From Flavobacteriales bacterium UBA1959 (GTDB taxonomy: Bacteria > Bacteroidota > Bacteroidia > Flavobacteriales_D > Sanyastnellaceae): 15,749 nt of DNA. The translations under genes and the position numbers were made by a program. Positions within the stretch are counted from its first letter, which is position 1. Every line of letters starts with the position of its first letter. Below are positions 1-6,832 of the stretch, piece after piece. A model generated the notes under the pieces. It was given only the letters and a program-made list of their open reading frames with translations. It had not been told where the DNA came from and searched no databases. The DNA lies in NCBI GenBank assembly GCA_002336085.1, contig DDEH01000052.1, forward strand, positions 556-16,304. The letters run 5' to 3'.

Positions 1-595
1 CTTGCCAGGCTGGAATGACCCCTGTTTCATCCACCGCAATGAGGTCATAGCCAAGAACGTCACGATAAAGTGCGAGGGCCTTGTCCATGTTCGAAACGCC
101 AATCACCGCTCCGCCGACACCTCCGCCATAAGGAGCGGGGCCAAACCATTCGTCGCTCTCCACCATTTCAAATGGGTATCCATGAGGATCGTTGAGGTAG
201 TAATGTTTTCGGCCGTCCGCGCGGGTATGAACGGGTCCAAGTGATTCAATGCCCCGCCGCTTATGCTCTGCGTGCATGAACGCCGCATCCTTGCATTTGA
301 TCTTGCAAATGAAAATCCCGGTATCTCCTAGTTTGCCTTCGAATAGTGCGGGTTGTGGCTCCCGGCTCGTAAACTGCCAAATCTCCATGCCAGCGCCACC
401 TCCCATGTGCAGGGCGAGCACAGCATGGCGCGCATGCACTTCATCGCCCGTATAGCGTGTCATCAGTGCCGCTTCTGCGGCTTCTTCAAACATGCGCACG
501 TCAATGCCAAAGGCATTTCGGTACCATTTCCAAGCCTTGTGTACGTCGGGTACACCGATTCCAATTTGCTGTATACCGCTGATTAGTTTGCTCAT
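1..595 (-). CDS. VOC-family (glyoxalase/dioxygenase fold) protein, partial
   Basis: Reading the minus strand from the ATG at 595-593 gives 198 codons with no stop, so the gene continues past the left edge. Two tandem VOC modules are visible. The first spans about residues 5-146, with an opening strand around IQQIGIGVPDV, a helix around AWKWYRNAFG, the strand GMEIWQF (Glu71) and the ending NDPHGYPFEMVE (Glu143), a usual place for a metal-ligand Glu. The second begins near residue 160 (GGAVIGVSNMDKALALYRDVLGYDL) and is cut off. VOC proteins include glyoxalase I, extradiol dioxygenases and hydroxyphenylpyruvate dioxygenase. Nothing visible fixes the substrate, and the first module lacks an obvious His ligand on its first strand. 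No signal peptide is seen, so it is probably cytoplasmic. It is divergent from the acylase gene at 718. Family confidence is high; function is unknown. Confidence 0.85.
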   Translation of the reverse strand, partial: MSKLISGIQQIGIGVPDVHKAWKWYRNAFGIDVRMFEEAAEAALMTRYTGDEVHARHAVLALHMGGGAGMEIWQFTSREPQPALFEGKLGDTGIFICKIKCKDAAFMHAEHKRRGIESLGPVHTRADGRKHYYLNDPHGYPFEMVESDEWFGPAPYGGGVGGAVIGVSNMDKALALYRDVLGYDLIAVDETGVIPAWQ

Positions 596-619
596 GGTGC
601 TGTAGAGAGAAAAGCTTGG

Positions 620-643
620 CAAAGATGCAGAAAACTTCTGCAT
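620..643 (-). promoter_or_regulatory. 19-base palindrome next to a -7-like element (VOC gene side)
   Basis: Bases 625-643 form a perfect inverted repeat: arms ATGCAGAA (625-632) and TTCTGCAT (636-643) around a 3-base centre. On the minus strand it overlaps by three bases CATCTTTG (627 down to 620), which differs by one base from the Bacteroidota -7 consensus TAnnTTTG and lies about 25 bases before the VOC start codon. A dimeric repressor bound here would cover the promoter spacer. No -33 TTTG is evident, so the promoter part is weak. The palindrome itself is seen directly; its operator role is inferred. Confidence 0.4.
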
Positions 644-660
644 GATATTAGCATTAATAG

Positions 661-673
661 GTCTTTTAAAGAC
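661..673. promoter_or_regulatory. 13-base palindrome in the divergent gap
   Basis: GTCTTT (661-666) and AAAGAC (668-673) form a perfect inverted repeat around one base, 45 bases before the acylase start codon. A one-mismatch -7-like element TACATTCG (692-699) lies between it and the acylase start, but no TTTG at the right distance was found. It could be an operator half of the same switch as the palindrome at 625-643, although the two sequences differ. It is short enough to be chance. Confidence 0.25.
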
Positions 674-717
674 GGTGCGTTATTCCGGCTGTACATTCGC
701 TGTCAACGACCAAAAAA

Positions 718-3090
718 ATGAGGAAATTGCTTTGGGTTTTTACGGGAATGGTCTTTTTGGTCGTGGCATCGGTCTTTCTGTTCGCGTACTTTAATGCACC
801 CGATTATAATTTTGAATTGAGTTCGGATGCCGTTAGTGCTCCTGTTGAGGTGATTTTTGATGACATGGCTGTTCCTCATATTTATGCGGAAACAGAATCA
901 GATGCCATGCACGCATTGGGCTATATTCATGCTTCGGAGCGGTTGTGGCAAATGGATTTATTGCGACGCGCCGGTGCTGGAGAATTATCGGAACTGCTGG
1001 GTGCAGACATGGTCGAAAATGATCAATACTTGCGCTCATTGGGCATGCGCGCGGCCGCGGTACGCACGGCCGCTGAATTCGAGGCCGAGGCACCTGCGAA
1101 AATTCAGGTGGCAATGAGCGCATATTTGTCAGGAATCAATGCCTACATCGCGACCGAAAAACGTCCTTTTGAATACCAATTATTGGGTGAGTATCCTCGG
1201 CCATTTACCACGCGCGATGTTTATTGCTCGACCGGCTTTATGGCGTATTCGTTTGCCATTCATCTGAAGACAGAACCCATCTTGGATTGGATCAAGCACA
1301 ACCTTGATGCCGTTTATTGGAATGATTTGGCCGTGGGACAAGAGGGCTTCATACGGATTCCCACAGAGGATGTCAGGGTTCATTCATACAGTGATGCTTC
1401 TCGGTTGTCTGCGCGTGTTGCGCGTTTGGATGAATTGCGCCCCGTTCCTCAATGGCTGGGCTCCAATGCATGGGCAATCAGCGGAGAGCGCACTGCATCG
1501 GGAGAAGTGCTTTTTTGCAACGACGCCCACATGGCTTTCGCCGCTCCATCCGTTTGGTATGAAGCGCATGTCGTGACGCCAGAAATGGAATATTACGGCA
1601 ATCACCTCGCGGGCTTGCCCTTTCCTGCTATTGGTCATACCCGTGATCACGCGTGGGGAATTACGATGTTTGTCAACGATGACATCGATCTCTATCGTGA
1701 AACCATCGAAGGGAATCGCTACCTGCATGGGGAGGAATGGCTACCGATTGAATCCACCATGGAAACCATCGCAGTTGCAGGAGGTGAGCCGGTGATTTTT
1801 GAGCTCCGCAGGACGCACCATGGTCCCTTAATCGAGGAGAATATTGCGATGTGGTGGACATTTACGCAGTACCCCAAGAATTTGATGCATGAAGCGTTTT
1901 ATGGGTTCTCACGCGCATCGAATATGGCAGAATTTCGGCAGTCTGCGTCGTTGGTGCACGCTCCTGGATTGAATCTGATGTATGGCGATGTGGAAGGAAA
2001 TATTGCCTGGTGGGCGAGCGCAAAACTGCCCATCCGCCCCAAGCATGTGGACACAAAAACGCTGATTGATGGGCGCGATGCGGCGAATGATTCTGAAGGG
2101 TGGTATTTGTTTGATCGCAATCCACACTCTGTGAATCCAGACTGTGGATATGTATACTCTGCCAACAATGCTCCAGAGCCCCGCGATAGCCTGCATTACC
2201 CAGGCCATTATTATTCTGGGAATACGCGCGCAGCAGGAATCGTCGAGGCACTATCGGCTTCCAAAACGGATTGGACGGTTGCCGAAGTGCAAGCCATCCA
2301 ACTCGATCATTATTCCCGTGTTTATCCAAAAAACACTGCGCTTATGGTGACTATGGCGGAGCAAGCTGGGGAGTCAGTGGAATCTTTTATGAAGAACTGG
2401 AGCGGTAGCCATTTTGGACATGATATTGCTCCTACGTTATACTATCGTTGGATGTATCGCACGATTGAAGCAGCCATGGCGGATGAGTTTGCGCAGGCCG
2501 CAACGGATGGCACAGCAGGAGAGAAGTTTGAAGCGTTTCACAAGACCATTGTGAGTGAAAATTCCTTTCCACGATTGCTTGCTCATCCGAACTCACCTTG
2601 GTGGGATGATGTTCGGACAGACACCAAAGAGAGTGCCTCAGATATTGTAGCCTCAGCTCTTCGTGCTGCGAGAGTGGACCTGCAGGTGACCTTGGGGGAG
2701 GATACTGCCGAATGGCGTTATGACCGCTTGCATACTGTCACGCATCGGCATGCTATGGCGAGTGTTCCGATCGTTGGAGATTGGCTCAGTGTGGGTGGTA
2801 TTCCACTGCCGGGAGCGAAGGATGCATTGAATAAATATGAATTTAAATTGAAGGACGAAGTGAATTATGAGGTGTTCTCAGGTCCTTCAATGCGTATTTC
2901 AGTGGATTTCGCAGATATCGATGGTTCTGAAAGCATCTTGCCTACGGGACAATCGGGCAATCCGTTCAGCGCTTTTTACGCGAATCAAGCACCGCTTTAT
3001 CATGCGGGTCAATTTCGAAAGCAACGCATGAACAGAGATGACATCGAAGCCAATCGAATCGGATCGGCATACCTGAGGCCCTTGCGTTAA
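718..3090 (+). CDS. Penicillin acylase family protein (Ntn-hydrolase)
   Basis: The 790-residue protein has the length and layout of penicillin/acyl-homoserine-lactone acylases, which hydrolyse amide bonds after autoproteolysis into alpha and beta subunits. Residues 5-24 are a hydrophobic signal or anchor segment without a lipobox. The alpha region has the typical GYIHASERLWQMDLLRR stretch (residues 68-84). The autocatalytic nucleophile is Ser249 in LGSNAWAISG, which would become the beta-subunit N-terminus. NDAHM follows (269-273), then FVNDDIDLY, matching the family's calcium-binding region. SANNAPEP (from 481) holds the expected oxyanion Asn (483 or 484). All key residues seem present, so the enzyme is probably active in the periplasm or at the membrane. 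The acyl substrate cannot be read; antibiotic, AHL or peptide amides are all possible. It lies 86 bases before the TonB receptor on the same strand, so co-transcription is possible. Confidence 0.92.
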   Translation: MRKLLWVFTGMVFLVVASVFLFAYFNAPDYNFELSSDAVSAPVEVIFDDMAVPHIYAETESDAMHALGYIHASERLWQMDLLRRAGAGELSELLGADMVENDQYLRSLGMRAAAVRTAAEFEAEAPAKIQVAMSAYLSGINAYIATEKRPFEYQLLGEYPRPFTTRDVYCSTGFMAYSFAIHLKTEPILDWIKHNLDAVYWNDLAVGQEGFIRIPTEDVRVHSYSDASRLSARVARLDELRPVPQWLGSNAWAISGERTASGEVLFCNDAHMAFAAPSVWYEAHVVTPEMEYYGNHLAGLPFPAIGHTRDHAWGITMFVNDDIDLYRETIEGNRYLHGEEWLPIESTMETIAVAGGEPVIFELRRTHHGPLIEENIAMWWTFTQYPKNLMHEAFYGFSRASNMAEFRQSASLVHAPGLNLMYGDVEGNIAWWASAKLPIRPKHVDTKTLIDGRDAANDSEGWYLFDRNPHSVNPDCGYVYSANNAPEPRDSLHYPGHYYSGNTRAAGIVEALSASKTDWTVAEVQAIQLDHYSRVYPKNTALMVTMAEQAGESVESFMKNWSGSHFGHDIAPTLYYRWMYRTIEAAMADEFAQAATDGTAGEKFEAFHKTIVSENSFPRLLAHPNSPWWDDVRTDTKESASDIVASALRAARVDLQVTLGEDTAEWRYDRLHTVTHRHAMASVPIVGDWLSVGGIPLPGAKDALNKYEFKLKDEVNYEVFSGPSMRISVDFADIDGSESILPTGQSGNPFSAFYANQAPLYHAGQFRKQRMNRDDIEANRIGSAYLRPLR

Positions 3091-3110
3091 CAGATCTATA
3101 TGCGCCGGAT

Positions 3111-3145
3111 TTTGGGTTTCTTTTCTTTTTTTTAAAATATTTTTT
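3111..3145 (+). promoter_or_regulatory. Weak promoter candidate for the TonB receptor gene
   Basis: The gap 3091-3176 is strongly T-rich. TTTG at 3111-3114 is followed after 23 bases by TATTTTTT (3138-3145), one base off TAnnTTTG. The spacer is longer than usual and the surroundings are low-complexity, so this may be chance. The same T-runs could help terminate acylase transcription, but no strong GC stem precedes them. Confidence 0.2.
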
Positions 3146-3150
3146 TAAGT

Positions 3151-3175
3151 GAGGTTAAATAATTATTTTTACCTC
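3151..3175. promoter_or_regulatory. Imperfect palindrome just before the TonB receptor start codon
   Basis: GAGGT (3151-3155) pairs with ACCTC (3171-3175), and after one mismatch AAA (3157-3159) pairs with TTT (3167-3169). The element ends one base before the ATG at 3177, so it could be an operator or a hairpin hiding the start codon. The inner part is AT-only and gives little stability. Low confidence. Confidence 0.25.
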
Positions 3176-3176
3176 G

Positions 3177-5501
3177 ATGAAAAAAAATAAGTTGAGTTGT
3201 GAAGAATGGGCCAATGTGGAGTTTGCAAAGTTTGGTTTCATTCGCGGCCTTGTTTGCAATGAAAAGCCGTTGCTACGGTCTGTAATAGTGTTGCTAGGTA
3301 TCGCCTTCGGGGCTGTTTCCGTTAGCGCTCAATGCGATATAAGCGTGCGCAGTAGCGCCGGATCCGTTCCAAATGCCTCTCTTTCAATAGATGGATCGCC
3401 ATTCGGAGCGACCGATGCAAACGGCGTTTGGTCAGGTCAGTTCGTTCAAGCAAATAGCAGTCTTAATAACATTCTGATTCGTGCACTTGGTTTCCAGTCC
3501 TGGGAGGGAATGTTGACATGTGATGCGGGCGAAAGTCATTCGATTTACCTTGATGAAAACACGTATGTTCTCGGTGGAGCGACGGTCATAGGCAGCCTGT
3601 CGGCGATGAAGTTAAAAGAGAGCCCTATTCGCACTCAAGTGCTTTCGGGGAAAGCCTTGCGCGATATTCCCGCAGACGATGCTACTGAAGCACTTGATTT
3701 CAGCAATGGCCTCCGTGAAACGATTGCCTGTGGTATTTGCGGTACCAATGACATTCATATCAATGGTTTGGAGGGTGTTTATACCTTGATTCTCATCGAC
3801 GGGGTTCCTTTGTTGGGTGGACTTGCTTCGGCCTATGCATTGGACGGGATTCCGCTGAGCATGATTCAACAGGTCGAAGTCATTCAGGGGCCAGCGAGTG
3901 CTCGTTTTGGCAGTCAAGCGGTTGGTGGAGTCATCAATGTGGTGCTTGCTCCTTTGCGCACGGGCACCGCATCGGGAAGCCTTGGTTTGGATAGTCATCA
4001 GCGGCTCACACTCACGTCTGCGGCCACTTGGGGTCCGAACGAAGCCCCATGGCAATTTGGATTGGACGCCCATCGTATGGTCCATCGCCTCGATGATAAC
4101 GGCGATGGTATGACCGATGCGCCGACGATCGAGCGGATTGTTGGCACGTTGCGGCATCAGCGCAGCACCGAAAAGAGGCATTGGCGCGCCACGTTGCGCG
4201 GTTTTGCTGAAAAACGCTTTGGTGGTGCAATGGGTTTCGAGGAATCGGATCGTGGGAGGGACTCCCGTTACGGTGAACGCATTGATTTGCTTCGAGGCGA
4301 ATGGCTATTGGGTGGATCGCCACGCAGTGGCGCAGGCATGACCTATCAAGGGGGGCTTTCATTTCATGATCAACGCTCCACTTATGGTCTGACCAATTTC
4401 AATGCCCGTGAACTTACAGCCAATGCGGAGGCATTTCACAGCGGCTGGAGTTGGAAGGAAAATCGACGCATCACCGGTGGCATGAGTTTGATGTGGGACA
4501 AATACAGCGATGAAACCCCCGCTGAATCAGATATGAATGTTTTGATTCCAGCACTTTACGTGGAGCATACAGGCGCTTCTTCTGGCTCCGAAGGAGAACG
4601 CAAGACCTTTTCATGGATTCACGGTCTCCGCATTGAAAAGCCGTCCAATGCTGGCGCAGTCGTTGCGCCGCGAATCAATTTCAAGTGGTCGCCTTCCAAC
4701 GCGGTGGATTTTAGACTCAACGCCGGACGCGGCTACCGAAGAGTGCATTTGTTTACAGAAGAGCATGCAGCGCTGGATGGTTCCCGAGCCGTAGTACAAC
4801 CTGATCAAGGACTGCGCCCTGAATCGAGCTGGAATGCTAATTTTAGTGGCAGTTGGACTACAGGAGATGATACATACACCGCAACGGTTTCAGGACATGT
4901 TTTTTCGACGCTGTTTACGGATCGAATTTATGCTGACTACGATAGTCTGCCCAATGCTATCGTCTACCGGAACATTGATGGAGTAGGTTGGAATCGAGGA
5001 TTTGGAGCGGATGCTGTACTCACGGGATCTCGTGGTTGGACTTGCACGCTCGGCGCTACCATTCTGCGCTCTCAATTGCTTGAGCAGTCGGACGATCCTT
5101 GGTCGATGGATGCGTGGCAAGAGGCTGAAGACATTGAGTTTGCGCCCAATGTTACTGCAAATTTCGGGGGTGGTTATCGATGGGAACACTGGGGAGTCAA
5201 TCTTGCTGGTCAGCACGTGGGGACCATGCGCTTGCCTTATTACAGTGAGTTCGAGGCGGAACGCAGTGATCCGTTTCAGCTACTACACCTGAGCCTTTTC
5301 CATTCTTGGTCTCCTCATAACGCAAAGAGAGCAGAAGGAACCAATACGTTGACCGTCGGAATCAAAAATTTGACCAATACAGTCCAATCGCGCCCGATTA
5401 TTTCTTCCGAAGCTCCATTCAGTGAGGACTTTGATGCCTCACGCATTTACGCGCCTATTGAGCAACGGCGGCTGTTTGTCAAGTTGGCCTGGACGCGCTG
5501 A
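3177..5501 (+). CDS. TonB-dependent outer-membrane receptor with CxxCG plug motif
   Basis: The 774-residue protein imports a substrate across the outer membrane using TonB energy. Residues 33-51 form a signal-peptide core with a likely cleavage VSA|Q after Ala51. The 30-odd residues before it are unusually long; a TTG at 3270 would give a normal signal peptide, so the start is uncertain. A carboxypeptidase-regulatory-like domain (about 53-125, holding Cys53 and Cys115) is followed by a TonB-box-like segment near 129-137 and the plug (about 140-257). The plug contains IACGICGTNDIHINGLEG (Cys185, Cys188), the ILIDGVPLLGG strand and the conserved end VEVIQGPASARFGSQAVGGVINVV. The rest is barrel. 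The plug resembles BtuB/FepA-like receptors rather than SusC. Substrate is unknown: metal chelate, cobalamin or copper are options. The downstream GH16 gene is convergent, with 24 bases between the stops. Confidence 0.88.
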   Translation: MKKNKLSCEEWANVEFAKFGFIRGLVCNEKPLLRSVIVLLGIAFGAVSVSAQCDISVRSSAGSVPNASLSIDGSPFGATDANGVWSGQFVQANSSLNNILIRALGFQSWEGMLTCDAGESHSIYLDENTYVLGGATVIGSLSAMKLKESPIRTQVLSGKALRDIPADDATEALDFSNGLRETIACGICGTNDIHINGLEGVYTLILIDGVPLLGGLASAYALDGIPLSMIQQVEVIQGPASARFGSQAVGGVINVVLAPLRTGTASGSLGLDSHQRLTLTSAATWGPNEAPWQFGLDAHRMVHRLDDNGDGMTDAPTIERIVGTLRHQRSTEKRHWRATLRGFAEKRFGGAMGFEESDRGRDSRYGERIDLLRGEWLLGGSPRSGAGMTYQGGLSFHDQRSTYGLTNFNARELTANAEAFHSGWSWKENRRITGGMSLMWDKYSDETPAESDMNVLIPALYVEHTGASSGSEGERKTFSWIHGLRIEKPSNAGAVVAPRINFKWSPSNAVDFRLNAGRGYRRVHLFTEEHAALDGSRAVVQPDQGLRPESSWNANFSGSWTTGDDTYTATVSGHVFSTLFTDRIYADYDSLPNAIVYRNIDGVGWNRGFGADAVLTGSRGWTCTLGATILRSQLLEQSDDPWSMDAWQEAEDIEFAPNVTANFGGGYRWEHWGVNLAGQHVGTMRLPYYSEFEAERSDPFQLLHLSLFHSWSPHNAKRAEGTNTLTVGIKNLTNTVQSRPIISSEAPFSEDFDASRIYAPIEQRRLFVKLAWTR

Positions 5502-5525
5502 TATCAACAATGGGATCTGTCTCAC

Positions 5526-6701
5526 TTATTGATACACTCGGATGTAGTCCACTGCCATGAACTGAGGGAATATGGTCGTTTCATTTGGATAACCAGGCCA
5601 CTGGCCCCCCACAGCGACATTCATGATGAAAAAGAAAGGGGTGTTGAAGGGGTAATTTTGATCGCCTGAAACCGCGTTGGTTATGCTGTAAAAGGGTTGG
5701 TCATCAAGTAACCATGTGATACCATTCTCATCCCAATCAATGGAAAAAACGTGGAACTCGTCGGCAAATGTTTGTGGTGCTGGTATGTATGTGCTTCCTC
5801 CAGTGTATTGATGCTGGGAGAAGCTGTTTCCGAAGTGAATCGTGCCATGAACATTGTTGGGGCTGGATCCAATGAGCTCCATGATGTCGATTTCTCCGCA
5901 TGCTGGCCAACCGATGTTGGGAAAATTTCCCCCCAACATCCAAATCGCAGGCCAAATACCTTGTCCGAAAGGCAACACGGCCCGAACGTCAATTCGACCG
6001 TACTGGAATTCTTGCAATCCAATGGACTTCAGTCGCGCTGAAGTGTATTGCGAACCATTCTCTTTGGCCACAATCATCAGGTTTCCATTCTCTACATAGG
6101 AGTTTTCGGAACTTGATGTGTAGTTCTGTAGCTCTTGATTGCCCCACCCAGAGGCGCCAAGGTCGTAAGTCCAGTGCTGTGAATTGATTTGATCGCCTTC
6201 AAACTCATCTGACCAAGTCAATGCCAAACCCGGGTAATTGTCTGCGGCATCGTATCCTTCTGAGGATACTTGAATCACTGTATCATCATTGCGAATAGTG
6301 CCGATTGCCTCTTGAAAACCATCGGCAATGATTCCGTTGGAAGACCCAGTCAAGACCACGCGAAACTGCTCGTCTTCCTCTAAAAAAGCATCAATGATAA
6401 TCTCCACTTCTATGGTAGCCGATGCAGTGCCTGCAGCAAAGACTGCAATACCCGCAGTGGCTACAAAGTCTTCCCCAGCCTCAGCTGTTATCGCTTTGAC
6501 TTCATATGTGACGCTCACTTCTCGGGTTGTGGAAAGGTCAAGCACTAGTGGAAACCTAAAAATAGCATTTTCCTCATTCTCAAATTGGCTGACATTGATT
6601 GGGAAGGAAATGGAAGGCAATGCGCCTGCGGGTTCGTTCTTGTCACATGCAGTGAGTCCCAACAAGCAAAAAAAACTGATGACTACATTATTGTTGGACA
6701 T
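5526..6701 (-). CDS. GH16 laminarinase-type beta-glucanase, lipoprotein with Calx-beta domain
   Basis: The 391-residue protein should cleave internal beta-1,3 (or mixed beta-1,3/1,4) glucan linkages at the cell surface. A lipoprotein signal peptide ends in LTAC, with lipidated Cys19 followed by DKNE, acidic as in surface-exported Bacteroidota lipoproteins. Residues about 30-140 form a Calx-beta domain (AGEDFVATAG...FLEEDEQFRVVLTG...GTIRNDD). The GH16 domain spans about 158-391. Its catalytic motif is GEIDIMELIG, with Glu270 as nucleophile, Asp272 as helper and Glu275 as acid/base. The extra Met between Asp and Glu is the beta-bulge form typical of laminarinases rather than lichenases. WPAIWML (250-256) and the ending DYIRVYQ are family hallmarks. 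The gene is divergent from the GH5 gene and probably shares control with it. Confidence 0.93.
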   Translation of the reverse strand: MSNNNVVISFFCLLGLTACDKNEPAGALPSISFPINVSQFENEENAIFRFPLVLDLSTTREVSVTYEVKAITAEAGEDFVATAGIAVFAAGTASATIEVEIIIDAFLEEDEQFRVVLTGSSNGIIADGFQEAIGTIRNDDTVIQVSSEGYDAADNYPGLALTWSDEFEGDQINSQHWTYDLGASGWGNQELQNYTSSSENSYVENGNLMIVAKENGSQYTSARLKSIGLQEFQYGRIDVRAVLPFGQGIWPAIWMLGGNFPNIGWPACGEIDIMELIGSSPNNVHGTIHFGNSFSQHQYTGGSTYIPAPQTFADEFHVFSIDWDENGITWLLDDQPFYSITNAVSGDQNYPFNTPFFFIMNVAVGGQWPGYPNETTIFPQFMAVDYIRVYQ

Positions 6702-6779
6702 GGTTGAAAAAGTTTAAAAACGGTAATTTATAGTGTTGATGATGTTAGGAGTAGTTTTTGTACCCTTTAATTACCCAAA

Positions 6780-6826
6780 AGTGTCAAAAATTTTGCGGAA
6801 TCTTTGGATTGTGTATTTTTGACACT
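6780..6826. repeat. 12-base perfect inverted repeat in the GH16/GH5 divergent gap
   Basis: AGTGTCAAAAAT (6780-6791) and ATTTTTGACACT (6815-6826) are perfect reverse complements separated by 23 bases. The right arm contains most of the -7 element and the expected transcription start of the GH5 gene. On the minus strand the left arm reads AATTTTTGACACT toward the GH16 gene, one base off the TAnnTTTG -7 consensus. The element may be a dimeric operator, a pair of mirrored initiation regions, or both. No -33 element was found for the GH16 direction. Confidence 0.6.
6792..6821 (+). promoter_or_regulatory. Bacteroidota-type promoter for the GH5 gene
   Basis: TTTG (6792-6795) and TATTTTTG (6814-6821) match the -33 TTTG and -7 TAnnTTTG consensus exactly, with 18 bases between. 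The start of transcription would fall about 4-6 bases after 6821. This leaves a leader of only about 8-14 bases before the ATGs at 6833 and 6839, and rules out upstream in-frame starts. It lies inside the inverted repeat 6780-6826. Confidence 0.65.
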
Positions 6827-6832
6827 CAATTT

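Noticed and set aside
2..586. Plus-strand open frames at 2-244, 249-455 and 353-586
   Set aside because: They overlap the clearly VOC-coding minus strand and show no domain features.
1862..2329. 155-codon open frame opposite the acylase
   Set aside because: It lies opposite conserved acylase coding sequence, including the catalytic Asn region near 2164; no domain or signal.
3091..3176. Cobalamin riboswitch before the BtuB-like receptor
   Set aside because: The gap is only 86 bases, AT-rich, with no B12-box-like conserved core seen.
3612..4181. 189-codon open frame opposite the TonB receptor
   Set aside because: Antisense to a well-supported gene, low-complexity composition and no recognisable domain.
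5502..5525. Bidirectional terminator between the convergent receptor and GH16 genes
   Set aside because: Only a 6-base match TATCAA/TTGATA (5502-5507, 5529-5534) with a 21-base loop and no T-run; too weak to call.
6758..6832. Upstream in-frame extension of the GH5 gene to the ATG at 6758
   Set aside because: It would precede a normal signal peptide by 25 residues and would start before the clear promoter at 6792-6821.
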